From Clostridia bacterium (GTDB lineage: Bacteria; Bacillota; Clostridia; Peptostreptococcales; Anaerovoracaceae), in NCBI GenBank assembly GCA_024403115.1, contig JAKSSL010000004.1:1-64000 (forward strand): DNA of 64,000 nt. Reading direction: 5' to 3'. A program made the position numbers and the translations under genes. Positions 9,617 through 18,184 of the stretch are shown one piece after another; position 1 is the first letter of the stretch; each line of letters opens with the position of its first letter. The notes beneath the pieces were generated by a model. The model saw only the letters and a list, made by a program, of their open reading frames with translations, was not told the origin of the DNA and made no database searches.

Positions 9617-9847
9617 ATGACTTTTGATAAGATTAAGGAAATTATCGTAGAACAATTAGATGTTGATGCAGATCAAATCACTCTAGATACAAACCTTATG
9701 AAGGATTTGGAAGCTGATTCATTAGATGCAGTTGAAATTATCATGGCAATTGAGGAAGAATACAATGTTGAGATTCCTGATGATGTGGCTGAAACTCTTG
9801 AAACAGTAGGAGACATAGTAGAATTTGTTGAAAAAGCTAATCAATAA
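9617..9847 (+). CDS. acpP: Acyl carrier protein
   Basis: This 76-residue acidic protein carries the growing acyl chain in fatty acid synthesis. The phosphopantetheine site is the Ser in EADSLDAVEIIMAIEEE (residue 36). Helix and acidic content match the AcpP family, and the length is normal. AAAGGAGG stands 9 bases before the ATG. It has its own promoter and terminator, so it is monocistronic, in line with high demand. The adjacent acyl-activating enzyme could be a functional partner. Confidence 0.96.
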   Translation: MTFDKIKEIIVEQLDVDADQITLDTNLMKDLEADSLDAVEIIMAIEEEYNVEIPDDVAETLETVGDIVEFVEKANQ

Positions 9848-9860
9848 TTAGTATTAGAGA

Positions 9861-9887
9861 AGATGGGTGCATACACCCATCTTTTTT
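9861..9887 (+). terminator. Rho-independent terminator after acpP
   Basis: AGATGGGTG and CACCCATCT form a perfect 9-bp stem with a 4-nt loop, then a T run. Confidence 0.93.
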
Positions 9888-9944
9888 GTTATAATACTTG
9901 GAGTAATATTTGGGGAAACAGTGGCTTTGGGCAGTGAAACCATG

Positions 9945-9972
9945 AAAAAACCGCCTTCATATGAAAGCGGTT
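9945..9972 (-). terminator. Rho-independent terminator after the ferredoxin gene
   Basis: Read on the minus strand, AACCGC pairs with GCGGTT, with an inner TTC/GAA stem around ATAT, followed by a T run. It lies 27 nt beyond the ferredoxin stop. Confidence 0.9.
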
Positions 9973-9998
9973 CACAAGCTTGTGTTATTTAATAACCA

Positions 9999-10169
9999 TT
10001 AAGCTTCAACTGGTGCATCAACTGGGCAAGTATCTGCGCAAGCTCCACAGTCGATGCAAGTTTCAGCGTCGATTACATAGATTCCATCGCCTTCAGCGAT
10101 AGCTTCTACTGGGCAATCTGCTGCACATGCACCACAAGCGATGCAGCTGTCTTCAATTTTGTAAGCCAT
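9999..10169 (-). CDS. 2[4Fe-4S] ferredoxin, 56 residues
   Basis: This short gene encodes a clostridial-type ferredoxin, a low-potential electron carrier. The protein begins MAYKIEDSCIACGACAADCP and has two cluster motifs, CIACGACAADCP and CIDCGACADTCP, with the internal symmetry expected of the family. The length (56) matches clostridial ferredoxins. AGGAGG precedes the ATG, and the gene has its own promoter and terminator. It is a natural electron donor for the Rnf complex encoded at 39-44 kb, though that pairing is inferred. Confidence 0.96.
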   Translation of the reverse strand: MAYKIEDSCIACGACAADCPVEAIAEGDGIYVIDAETCIDCGACADTCPVDAPVEA

Positions 10170-10224
10170 GTTTATTTCCTCCTATTATATTTTATCCCTA
10201 AGATGTATATCTTTGGATACCTAA

Positions 10225-10253
10225 ATTATATCATAGTAAATGCTTTTAGTAAA
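10225..10253 (-). promoter_or_regulatory. Sigma-A promoter of the ferredoxin gene
   Basis: On the minus strand: TTTACT (10253-10248), 17-bp spacer, TATAAT (10230-10225). It lies within a possible 5' extension of the glycosylase gene and so supports the later start of that gene. Confidence 0.75.
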
Positions 10254-10274
10254 GAACAAAGGAATCAAGATAGA

Positions 10275-11132
10275 GTGAACACATTGATTTTTAACAATAT
10301 ACGAGACTTTGACTTGGAACAGATTTTTGAATGCGGTCAATGTTTCAGATGGAAGGCCTGCGCCGACAATATGTACGAGGGCGTTGCTTTTGACCGTTAT
10401 GTGCAGGTGGAATATATAGACCATAGGCTTGCAATCTACGGTGCTGATGAAGCTGACAGAGAGCTTTGGGCTTCCTATTTTGATTTGGACAGAGATTATG
10501 GCTATATAAAAGCAAAGATTTCATCAGATGATGAGAATATGGCAAAAGCCATTGAAAAGGGACCTGGCATTAGAATCCTAAAGCAGGATCCTTGGGAAGC
10601 GATTATTTCCTTTATTATTTCCCAAAACAATAATATTCCAAGGATTAAATCTTCAATAGAAAAGCTGTGCCAATGCTACGGCAAGGACTTAGGGGAGGGC
10701 CATTATGCTTTTCCTGATATAGACACTTTGGCAGATTTAAATGAGGGAGATCTTGATCAGCTGAAGCTGGGATACAGACAGGCATATATAATCCATACAG
10801 CAAAGAAGATAAAGAGCCTTGGGGCCTATTCCTATTTAGACAAATTGCTAGGTGATGATTACGATTATGAGGCTTGCTACAATGAGCTGATTCAGTTTAA
10901 GGGCATTGGACCAAAGGTGGCAAACTGCATCGCTTTATTTGGATTTAACAAGTTTGATGCTTTCCCTATAGATGTTTGGATGAAGAGGGTTATGAATAAG
11001 CTTTATGGTTTCGAGGAAAGTGACCTTGAGGGGATGAGCGCTTATGCAAAAGAACATTTTGGGGAGTATAGAGGTATTGCGCAACAACATTTATTTTATT
11101 ATATGAGGGCTTTGGATGGAGAGCATAATTAA
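10275..11132 (+). CDS. 8-oxoguanine DNA glycosylase/AP lyase, OGG1-like
   Basis: This base-excision repair enzyme would remove oxidised guanine. It has an OggN-type N-terminal domain (FECGQCFRWKA) and a helix-hairpin-helix GPD domain with FKGIGPKVANCIALFG, whose Lys matches the OGG1 catalytic Lys, and an Asp in FPIDVWMKRV that matches the catalytic Asp. I chose GTG 10275 (285 residues), preceded by AAAGGA, because the reading frame further upstream (open from 10203) covers the divergent ferredoxin promoter. TTG 10284 is an alternative. The gene overlaps the next by 17 nt. Confidence 0.85.
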   Translation: MNTLIFNNIRDFDLEQIFECGQCFRWKACADNMYEGVAFDRYVQVEYIDHRLAIYGADEADRELWASYFDLDRDYGYIKAKISSDDENMAKAIEKGPGIRILKQDPWEAIISFIISQNNNIPRIKSSIEKLCQCYGKDLGEGHYAFPDIDTLADLNEGDLDQLKLGYRQAYIIHTAKKIKSLGAYSYLDKLLGDDYDYEACYNELIQFKGIGPKVANCIALFGFNKFDAFPIDVWMKRVMNKLYGFEESDLEGMSAYAKEHFGEYRGIAQQHLFYYMRALDGEHN

Positions 11133-11820
11133 AGTAACAATTGAAGCTGTGATTTTTGGCGGTCTGGGCCTTTTCTTCGGCTTTGGCGGAAGCTGGTTTT
11201 TCAACAAGATGCCAGCTAAGTGGCTTTGCGATTATGATGAAGAACCGGACGGCAAGCTTTTGCTGGAGAATCAAAGGATTAAGACTTATCCGTGGAAGTT
11301 TGTAATAGCTGCTTTTTTGATGATTGCGGGAGTGCGCTTCGCTTTGATAGATGCATATTTCGCTGGCGGAGCTTTAATACTGAGCACTGCCTTGGTTTTC
11401 ATCGCGGTGGCAGATTACAAGTATTCAATAATCCCCGATCAACTGGTATTATTCGCCTTGCTTTCAGCCATAGGTTTCGTTAAAAGCAATGGGGGCATAG
11501 TAAATATGTTAATCGGCGCTGGGATTGCTGTTGGAATACTATTGCTAATTGCGGTAAGCGGAAAGCTGATTTTCAAAAAGTGGCCCATGGGTGGTGGCGA
11601 CTTTAAGCTTTATGCGGCTTTAGGTTTAGCTTTGGGGCCTTATGGTTTTTTAATCGTTTTCGCTATTTCGACCATATTGAGCGCACTTGCTTTTGCATAT
11701 AAAATGGCAAAAGGCAAGAGCAAATTAGGGGATGAGCTTCCTTTGGGACCATATATATTTGTGGGAACAGAGATATATCTATGCCTATTGTATAGCTATT
11801 CATTCAATTTAATGTTATAA
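11116..11820 (+). CDS. A24-family prepilin peptidase-like membrane protease
   Basis: This 234-residue, multi-span membrane protein carries the two aspartate motifs of type IV prepilin peptidases: ADYKYSIIPD (about 95-104) and GGGDFKLYAALGL (about 157), plus ELPLGPYIF near the end. Such enzymes cleave leader peptides of type IV pilins or competence pseudopilins. The N-terminal cytoplasmic domain is short and lacks the CxxC pairs of bifunctional PilD, so methylation is unlikely. No pilin genes are nearby. It overlaps the glycosylase by 17 nt, so it is cotranscribed with it. Confidence 0.78.
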   Translation: MESIIKVTIEAVIFGGLGLFFGFGGSWFFNKMPAKWLCDYDEEPDGKLLLENQRIKTYPWKFVIAAFLMIAGVRFALIDAYFAGGALILSTALVFIAVADYKYSIIPDQLVLFALLSAIGFVKSNGGIVNMLIGAGIAVGILLLIAVSGKLIFKKWPMGGGDFKLYAALGLALGPYGFLIVFAISTILSALAFAYKMAKGKSKLGDELPLGPYIFVGTEIYLCLLYSYSFNLML

Positions 11821-11850
11821 TCTTATAAGTATGTTGAAAGAGAGACGTGT

Positions 11851-12150
11851 ATGATTACTAGCAAACAGAGAAGTTATTTGAAAGGTCTTGCACAGGGCAT
11901 TGATGCCACAGTATATATTGGCAAGGCTGATTTGACAGATAATATAGTTAATGAAATAGATAATGGCCTACAAGCAAGAGAGTTGGTTAAGGTAAAGATT
12001 CAAGATAGTTCTTTGCTAGATCCAAAGGAAGTTGCAAACAAGGTGGCCGAAGAGCTTGGAGCTGAGTTCGTTCAAGCTATAGGCAGAAAATTTGTTTTGT
12101 ACAGACAGGCCAAGGACAAAGATAAACGCAAAATATTTTTACCTAAATAG
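11851..12150 (+). CDS. yhbY: YhbY/CRM-domain RNA-binding protein
   Basis: This 99-residue protein is a single CRM domain. It starts with TSKQRSYLKGLAQ, has the GxxG-type loop region AIGRKFVLYR, and ends in a basic tail. Family members associate with pre-50S ribosomal particles. It starts at ATG 11851, 30 nt after the peptidase gene, and is followed 2 nt later by truA, another RNA-related gene. Confidence 0.9.
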   Translation: MITSKQRSYLKGLAQGIDATVYIGKADLTDNIVNEIDNGLQARELVKVKIQDSSLLDPKEVANKVAEELGAEFVQAIGRKFVLYRQAKDKDKRKIFLPK

Positions 12151-12152
12151 CA

Positions 12153-12974
12153 ATGGAAAAGAATGTGCTTCTTACAATAGCATATGATGGCAGTGGCTTC
12201 AGCGGTTGGCAAAGACAAAAAGGTCTTAGAACTGCACAGGGCGAAATTGAAAGAGTACTTTCCCTACTATGCAATCAGGAGATTAGCGTTGATGGCACTA
12301 GCCGTACCGATGCGGGGGTCCATGCTTTGGATCAGCATGCCAGTTTCAAAGGAGATTTTTCAATACCTGTTGAAAACATTCCGAGGGCAGCCAACGACTT
12401 ATTAGCAGCAGGGCTTTATACGGAAATGGAAAAGGGCTACAAAGGGAAATCTGCCGACATTAGAATTCTAGAGGCTAAGGAAGTTCCTATGGATTTCCAT
12501 GCTCGCTTTAATAGTAAGGGTAAAATGTACAGGTATTTGATCGATACCAGTGAGGAATGCGACCTGTTCAGCAGAAATACAGCATATAATTTGGGACAAG
12601 CTTTGGACATTGAGGCAATGAATGAGGCTTGTAAATATATTATAGGAACCCATGATTTTAAAGCTTTTGAAGCTGCCGGTTCAACTCCAAGGGAGAGCAC
12701 AGTAAGAACTATTTATGGACTTAGAGTTTTCCCTTTGGGCAACAGTGGTTTAATTGCCGTAGAAGTGAAGGGGGATGGCTTCCTTTACAATATGGTGAGA
12801 ATAATGGTGGGAACTCTTGTAGATGTGGGTCTTGGCAAAAGGTCTGCAGAGGAGCTACCAGATATATTAGAAAGTTTGGATAGAACTAAAGCAGGTCCAA
12901 CTGCACCTGCTGAGGGTCTATACTTAGCAAAAGTATATTATGAAGAAGAGGATTTGAAGACATGGAAAGAATAA
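12153..12974 (+). CDS. truA: tRNA pseudouridine(38-40) synthase
   Basis: TruA isomerises uridines 38-40 in the tRNA anticodon arm. The 273-residue product has the N-terminal [12 protein letters not shown] and the catalytic motif [11 protein letters not shown], where the Asp is the nucleophile (about residue 54). The length is normal. It lies 2 nt after yhbY with no good ribosome site, and overlaps the following deaminase gene by 13 nt. Confidence 0.95.
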   Translation: MEKNVLLTIAYDGSGFSGWQRQKGLRTAQGEIERVLSLLCNQEISVDGTSRTDAGVHALDQHASFKGDFSIPVENIPRAANDLLAAGLYTEMEKGYKGKSADIRILEAKEVPMDFHARFNSKGKMYRYLIDTSEECDLFSRNTAYNLGQALDIEAMNEACKYIIGTHDFKAFEAAGSTPRESTVRTIYGLRVFPLGNSGLIAVEVKGDGFLYNMVRIMVGTLVDVGLGKRSAEELPDILESLDRTKAGPTAPAEGLYLAKVYYEEEDLKTWKE

Positions 12975-13420
12975 GCTGGGACGAATATTTTATGGACATG
13001 GCAGAGTTAACTGCTAAGCGTTCAACTTGCATGCGCAGACAGGTAGGTGCTGTAATTGTAAAGGACAAGCACGTTATGGCAACAGGCTACAATGGTGCGC
13101 CTATGGGAATTAAGCATTGCGATGAGAGAGGTGGCTGTCTTCGCCAACAATTAAATGTTCCATCAGGTGAAAGACACGAATTGTGCATGGCTTTGCACGC
13201 TGAACAAAATGCAATAATCCAAGCTGCAAGACTTGGCCAAAGCATTGAGGGCGCAAGCATTTATGTAACTCATCAACCATGTGCAATATGCGCAAAAATG
13301 ATTATTAATTCTGGTATTGACAAGATCATTGTTAGAGAAGGTTATCCAGATGATTTAGCGAAATCAATTCTTGAAGAGGCTGGAAAACACGTAATTAGAA
13401 TTGGAGATATGAGCAAATAG
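12962..13420 (+). CDS. Deoxycytidylate (dCMP) deaminase
   Basis: This 152-residue zinc enzyme converts dCMP to dUMP, the substrate of ThyA (24 kb). It shows the ComEB-type layout: [18 protein letters not shown], then HAEQNAI (catalytic Glu, zinc His) and PCAICAK (zinc Cys pair). It also has the segment [11 protein letters not shown], typical of dCMP deaminases. The start ATG is inside truA, which supports translational coupling. Confidence 0.92.
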   Translation: MERISWDEYFMDMAELTAKRSTCMRRQVGAVIVKDKHVMATGYNGAPMGIKHCDERGGCLRQQLNVPSGERHELCMALHAEQNAIIQAARLGQSIEGASIYVTHQPCAICAKMIINSGIDKIIVREGYPDDLAKSILEEAGKHVIRIGDMSK

Positions 13421-13441
13421 TTTAAGGAGCTTACTTAATAT

Positions 13442-14557
13442 ATGTATATGTACACAAAACTGTGGGTTTCTCTATTGACCGCTTTTGCTATTGCTTTAGT
13501 GGCAACACCGCTTTCCATGAAGGTGGCTGTTAAAATAGGAGCCATGGATGTGCCTAAGGACAAGAGGCGCATGCACAAAAAACCCACTCCAAGATTCGGC
13601 GGTATGGCCATTTATCTTGGAACTACAATTTCATTAATTGCATATATGACTTTTGACATTAGAGTCGTTGGCGTCATAATCGCAGGTACATTTATTTATG
13701 TCCTTGGCATTATCGATGACCTATATGATTTGCCGGCAAAGGTGAAATTCCTTGCTCAAAGCTTGTGCGCTGTAATGGCATATAGCTTTGGTATTAGATT
13801 GGACTTTCTGAGCAGAACTTTTGAAAATATCGGTGGAGAAACTTTTAGCGAAATATGCGCGTTCTTCATTACCGTTATATGGATAGTTGCTTTGACAAAC
13901 ACTGTAAATCTAATAGATGGTTTAGATGGCCTGGCAGCAGGAACTTCATGTATTGCAGCTCTTTGTATCGCTTATGTTGCATACATTCACGGAATGTACT
14001 TAGTGACAGCGGCTATGCTTGCAATTGTTGGAGGAACACTTGGATTTTTACCATTTAATTTCTCGCCAGCAAAGACATTTATGGGCGATGGAGGGTCTCT
14101 GTTCTTGGGTTTTTCTATTTCCACCTTGTCCTTACTTGGTTCTGTAAAAGGAGCGACTTTAGCGGCAGTTCTAGTACCTATATTGGTGCTGGCATTACCT
14201 ATATTTGATACTGCTTTTGCAATACTGAGAAGACTGATCAACCACAAGCCTATTATGGAGGCAGACAGAGGACATTTGCATCACAGATTGATGGACTCTG
14301 GCCTTGGCCAAAGAAGAACAGTTTTGATGTTGTACGGTATCAGCGGCATTATGGGCATATCTGCCATTGAGATCAGCCGTGGTCTATATGTTGAATCTAT
14401 GGGCTGTTTCATCGTGGCAGCTATATACATCTATGTTTTCATAACAGATGCGAAGCATGCTTTACCACAGCTTAAGGCGGTGAATATTGCTGAGCGTGAA
14501 AAAGCTTTCGAAAGAGATATTAAGAGAGCGGGAAAAGCTGAAAGAATTGACGATTAA
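13442..14557 (+). CDS. Undecaprenyl-phosphate GlcNAc-1-phosphate transferase (WecA/TagO type)
   Basis: This membrane glycosyltransferase links a sugar-1-phosphate to undecaprenyl phosphate, the first step for teichoic acid or other wall polymers. The 371-residue product has about 10-11 spans and family motifs: DKRRMHKKPTPRFGGMA, IDDLYDLPAK, NLIDGLDGLAAG, FMGDGGSLFLGF and a cytoplasmic HLHHRL motif. The last separates WecA/TagO enzymes from MraY. The start could be ATG 13442 or 13448; AAGGAG is upstream. It ends at a bidirectional terminator. Confidence 0.9.
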   Translation: MYMYTKLWVSLLTAFAIALVATPLSMKVAVKIGAMDVPKDKRRMHKKPTPRFGGMAIYLGTTISLIAYMTFDIRVVGVIIAGTFIYVLGIIDDLYDLPAKVKFLAQSLCAVMAYSFGIRLDFLSRTFENIGGETFSEICAFFITVIWIVALTNTVNLIDGLDGLAAGTSCIAALCIAYVAYIHGMYLVTAAMLAIVGGTLGFLPFNFSPAKTFMGDGGSLFLGFSISTLSLLGSVKGATLAAVLVPILVLALPIFDTAFAILRRLINHKPIMEADRGHLHHRLMDSGLGQRRTVLMLYGISGIMGISAIEISRGLYVESMGCFIVAAIYIYVFITDAKHALPQLKAVNIAEREKAFERDIKRAGKAERIDD

Positions 14558-14576
14558 ATAGAAATTCTATAAATAA

Positions 14577-14610
14577 AAGGGTGCACATATCATGTGCACC
14601 CTTATTTTAT
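14577..14610. terminator. Bidirectional terminator between convergent genes
   Basis: A perfect 12-bp stem (14577-14588 with 14592-14603, 3-nt loop) is flanked by AT-rich runs on both sides. It can stop both the TagO-like gene and alaX. Confidence 0.9.
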
Positions 14611-14617
14611 TTAATTA

Positions 14618-15817
14618 TTAAATTTGTGAGATGAATTGTTCCATTGCATCATCTTCTAGCATGATTCTAGCTGACTTGTCATTGCCGCCACCTTTACCGC
14701 CATTTTGAGCGATAAATTCCTTAACTGTGGTTCCAGCTTTAAACTTATCATTTAGGCTGTAAACCAGCAGGGTATCCTTGTTCTTAACAAGCAAGGCTTT
14801 TCCTTGCAGTTTCTCGGATAAATCCTGAGCTAGCTTTGATGCGTGTTTTGAATCAAGCATATCTCCATCTACAAAGTACTTATCTTGAACTTCAAGCTTA
14901 AGAGTTTTCTCTGCAAGCATTTCACTTAAGCTAGTTTGCAGGCTGTATAATTGGTATTCGGCCTGGGATCTCTTATCCTTTTCTTTTCCCAAAGCTTCAA
15001 GAAGATTGTCATCATTGGCAGAGAAGTCTTTTTCAATTTGATCCAGTAAGTTTGCTTTTACTTGTAAAAGCTTGAAGGCTTTTGCTCCTGCCTCAAAGTA
15101 GAAACGCCACATTCCTTTGTAAGGTTCCACCTTAATGATTTTCAACAGGCCAACTTGACCAGTGGAATCTGGATGAGTTCCACAACAAGCGATGCAATCC
15201 CTTGGATTATCAAAGGAACCGATGGTTACTACGGTAATGTCCTTCTCGAATTCTATTGGTTTTCTTGTCTTTGTAAGGCTTGCTTCTTCCAAAGAATCGA
15301 ATTGCTCTATAGTAACGGGCAAGTCTTCCCATATAACTTTGTTAGCATAAAGCTCGATTTCATCGATGGTATCCTGGTTGAAAGCGGAAAGCTCCCTGAA
15401 ACCTTCTTTCTCAAAGTTGAAATCGGCAGTCATATAGTTGTCGCCCATATGAAAGCCTCTGTTAGTATAGCCATACTCTCTATCCATAACGCCAGCTAAA
15501 ATGTGTTCGCCACAGTGTCTTTGCATATTGTCGAAACGTCTTGACCAATCTATTGCTCCTAGAATTGTGTCTCCCTCCTTAAGTTCTGAGCCTTCCATTT
15601 CCACTTGGTGAATGATTCTTTCACCGTCTTCGTAGACATATTGAACTCTATGATCGGAAATATATCCTAAATCGCAAGATTGACCACCGCCTTCGGCAAA
15701 AAAGATGGTTTTATCCAGCTCAACAAGGAGGGAATTCTCCCCATTTTCTATGGACACTATTTCGCTTTCCAATTTATCCAAATACATATTTTCAAAATAT
15801 ATTTTCTCTGTTTTCAT
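14618..15817 (-). CDS. Alanyl-tRNA editing protein (AlaX-type, with DHHA1 domain)
   Basis: This free-standing editing enzyme would hydrolyse mischarged Ser- or Gly-tRNA-Ala. The 399-residue product has the editing-domain zinc motifs RHCGEHILAG and CIACCGTH, and a C-terminal DHHA1 domain with NGGKGGG, as in the AlaRS C-terminus but with no catalytic aminoacylation domain. A coiled region lies between them (about 265-300). It has its own sigma-A promoter, which abuts the yacL promoter, and ends at the shared terminator. Confidence 0.88.
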   Translation of the reverse strand: MKTEKIYFENMYLDKLESEIVSIENGENSLLVELDKTIFFAEGGGQSCDLGYISDHRVQYVYEDGERIIHQVEMEGSELKEGDTILGAIDWSRRFDNMQRHCGEHILAGVMDREYGYTNRGFHMGDNYMTADFNFEKEGFRELSAFNQDTIDEIELYANKVIWEDLPVTIEQFDSLEEASLTKTRKPIEFEKDITVVTIGSFDNPRDCIACCGTHPDSTGQVGLLKIIKVEPYKGMWRFYFEAGAKAFKLLQVKANLLDQIEKDFSANDDNLLEALGKEKDKRSQAEYQLYSLQTSLSEMLAEKTLKLEVQDKYFVDGDMLDSKHASKLAQDLSEKLQGKALLVKNKDTLLVYSLNDKFKAGTTVKEFIAQNGGKGGGNDKSARIMLEDDAMEQFISQI

Positions 15818-15837
15818 AGCCGTCTCCTTTGCTATGT

Positions 15838-15866
15838 ATTATACTCATTTCTCCTTGATTTTTCAA
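15838..15866 (-). promoter_or_regulatory. Sigma-A promoter of alaX
   Basis: On the minus strand: TTGAAA (15866-15861), 17-bp spacer, TATAAT (15843-15838). Its -35 box directly abuts that of the yacL promoter. Confidence 0.85.
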
Positions 15867-15883
15867 GCAAAAAAAGATATAAT
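15855..15883 (+). promoter_or_regulatory. Sigma-A promoter of the yacL operon
   Basis: TTGATT (15855-15860), 17-bp spacer, TATAAT (15878-15883). This is the only strong promoter I see for the following 14-kb gene run. Confidence 0.85.
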
Positions 15884-15930
15884 ATACTATGTATAGTCTT
15901 ACATTTAGTATAAGGGAAAGGAGGCAAAAA

Positions 15931-17025
15931 ATGAGACGTGTTGGAAGAATAATTTTCTCTCTAATTGGTGGAGCTCTGGGGTATGGAATATACCGTATCT
16001 GCAAGGAATTAATCGAAAGCCGTGCTACTGATGCATCGCAGCTTTTGACACAAGCAGACAGCATTATTTTAGGTATATCATTCGCAATTATTTTCATGTT
16101 AGTTTTTTACAGATTTACACCAACATTAAATCGTCAGGGAGAAACTGCGGCTTCTAGTATCGATGAAAACCTAAAGCATGTATCTAGTGGATCAATCATC
16201 GGAGTTATTGGATTGATCGTTGGATTTGTCATTGCATCATTTATAGCTCAGATATATGCAGTGGTTACAAGCGGCTACATTTATTTCTCTCTAACAATCA
16301 TAACTTACTTATTCTTGGGTTATGTGGGCTATCTAATAGCCAGCAGACGAGGTGCAGCCTTAATTGCAGACCTAAAGCTTTTGGACAATCTAAAGCTTAG
16401 GGAAGGCCACTCCAAAAAGACTCATGAACTTTCTCCAAAGATTTTGGACACAAGTGCCATCATCGATGGAAGAATAATGGAAATCATGAATACAGGATTT
16501 TTGGAAGGCCAAATCATAATTCCAGATTTTGTTCTTGTGGAATTAAGACATATTGCGGATTCTTCGGATAGCTTAAAAAGGCTTAAGGGAAGACGTGGTC
16601 TGGATATGGTTAACAAGATGGAAGAGCTTTACGGCATAGGCATCTATAACACAGACAAAGAGAATAAGATTAAAGTTATTCCAGAGGTTGATGTAAAGCT
16701 TTTAAAGCTAGCTCAAATTATGGGTGGTAAAGTTGTTACAAACGATTTCAATCTAAACAAGGTTGCGGCTATTGAAGGCATTGACGTTCTAAATGTTAAT
16801 GAATTGAGTAATGCGGTTAAGCCAGTATCCATACCAGGCGAGAAGATGACCATTGCTTTGGTAAAAGAAGGCAAGGACAAAAGACAGGCTGTAGGATATT
16901 TGGATGACGGTACTATGATCGTTGTTGAAGATGGTCAAAGCAAAATCGGAGAGACTGTTGACATTATTGTAACTAGTGTTATTCAAACTGCTGCAGGCAG
17001 AATGATATTTGGAAGATTGAAGTAA
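15931..17025 (+). CDS. yacL: PIN/TRAM-domain membrane protein, YacL-like
   Basis: This 364-residue protein has about four N-terminal membrane spans, a PIN nuclease-like domain starting at [12 protein letters not shown] (about 170) and a C-terminal TRAM domain (from about 295). YacL-type proteins are predicted RNases or RNA-binding proteins, with the role not settled. The order yacL-ispD-ispF matches Bacillus. I chose ATG 15931, preceded by AAAGGAGG, over an in-frame ATG at 15889 that lies at the predicted transcription start. Confidence 0.9.
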   Translation: MRRVGRIIFSLIGGALGYGIYRICKELIESRATDASQLLTQADSIILGISFAIIFMLVFYRFTPTLNRQGETAASSIDENLKHVSSGSIIGVIGLIVGFVIASFIAQIYAVVTSGYIYFSLTIITYLFLGYVGYLIASRRGAALIADLKLLDNLKLREGHSKKTHELSPKILDTSAIIDGRIMEIMNTGFLEGQIIIPDFVLVELRHIADSSDSLKRLKGRRGLDMVNKMEELYGIGIYNTDKENKIKVIPEVDVKLLKLAQIMGGKVVTNDFNLNKVAAIEGIDVLNVNELSNAVKPVSIPGEKMTIALVKEGKDKRQAVGYLDDGTMIVVEDGQSKIGETVDIIVTSVIQTAAGRMIFGRLK

Positions 17026-17036
17026 AAGGAAATTAT

Positions 17037-18170
17037 ATGTACAAAAATCTTAGAGTGGCAGCCGTCGTTTTGGTAGCAGGCACAGGTTCAAGAATGGGAG
17101 CCGAAGTGCCGAAACAGTTTTTGAAAATTGACGGCCAAGCTATGATGGTAAAGACAATTAAAAAGTTCTTGGACAACCCTTATGTGGATCAGATTGTTTG
17201 TGTAGTAAATCCTGATTTTGAAAAGGAAAGTGTAGAGCTTGTAAAAGAAGGAACTACTGCAGAGGAATGGTCCAAATTAGCTTTTGTTCCAGGTGGCGAA
17301 GAGAGAACGGATTCAGTCTATAACGCCTTGGCGGATTTAGAAGGCAAGTGCGATTACGTATTGATTCACGACGGAGCTCGTCCTTTCGTTCATCAGGAGA
17401 CAATCAATGAGTGTTTGGATACGGTCTATAAAAACAACAGTGCTATCTGCTGTGTGCCTGTAAAAGACACTATACGCAAAAAGACAGTGACACTAAATCG
17501 TTCAGAGCTTTATCAGGTTCAAACACCGCAAGCTTTCAATTACAATCTAATCTATGATTGCTACAAGAAAGCTAATAGGGATAGTTTCAAAGGGACTGAT
17601 GATGCTAGCGTAGCTGAGCATTATGGATATGAGCTAGATATTTGCGCTGGCACTTACGATAATATTAAGATTACGACGAAAGAAGATCTAAAAGTGGAAA
17701 CAAGAGTAGGAACAGGTTTTGATGTTCACCAACTGGTAGAAGGCAGAGACTTAATCCTAGGTGGAGTCAAAATAGGGTATGAAAAAGGGCTTTTGGGACA
17801 CTCCGATGCAGATGTGTTGCTTCACGCAATAATGGATGCTTTGCTGGGTGCTGCAGGCCTGGGGGATATAGGCAAACATTTCCCTGATAGTGACGACAAG
17901 TATAAAGGTATTTCAAGCATAAAGCTTTTGGAGCATGTTGCTGGGCTTTTGAAAGAAAATGGCTTTACTGTTGGAAACATTGATGGAACACTTATTGCCC
18001 AAGCGCCAAAGATCAGTCCATATGTGGGCGAGATGGTGACAAATATTGCAAAAGCGTTAAACATTGATGAGAAACAGGTCAATATTAAGGGAACTACTAC
18101 AGAAAAACTAGGCTTTACTGGCAGAGGTGAAGGAATTGCAGCCGAAGCGGTAGCTTTAATCAATTGTTAA
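17037..18170 (+). CDS. ispDF: Bifunctional IspD/IspF isoprenoid synthesis enzyme
   Basis: This fused enzyme carries out two steps of the MEP pathway: 2-C-methylerythritol-4-phosphate cytidylyltransferase and MECDP synthase. Residues 1-220 are IspD ([33 protein letters not shown]). Residues from about 222 are IspF ([11 protein letters not shown] with the metal Asp and His, [34 protein letters not shown]). The fusion is continuous with no frame break. The product feeds undecaprenyl phosphate used by the TagO-like enzyme. Confidence 0.95.
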   Translation: MYKNLRVAAVVLVAGTGSRMGAEVPKQFLKIDGQAMMVKTIKKFLDNPYVDQIVCVVNPDFEKESVELVKEGTTAEEWSKLAFVPGGEERTDSVYNALADLEGKCDYVLIHDGARPFVHQETINECLDTVYKNNSAICCVPVKDTIRKKTVTLNRSELYQVQTPQAFNYNLIYDCYKKANRDSFKGTDDASVAEHYGYELDICAGTYDNIKITTKEDLKVETRVGTGFDVHQLVEGRDLILGGVKIGYEKGLLGHSDADVLLHAIMDALLGAAGLGDIGKHFPDSDDKYKGISSIKLLEHVAGLLKENGFTVGNIDGTLIAQAPKISPYVGEMVTNIAKALNIDEKQVNIKGTTTEKLGFTGRGEGIAAEAVALINC

Positions 18171-18184
18171 GGAGAAATGATTAT

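Noticed and set aside
11116-11820. Start of a type IV pilus cluster
   Set aside because: Only the peptidase gene is present; neighbours are repair and RNA genes.
17037-18170. Apparent fusion of two genes
   Set aside because: IspDF fusions are known, and both halves have complete motifs in one frame, so it is not an assembly error.
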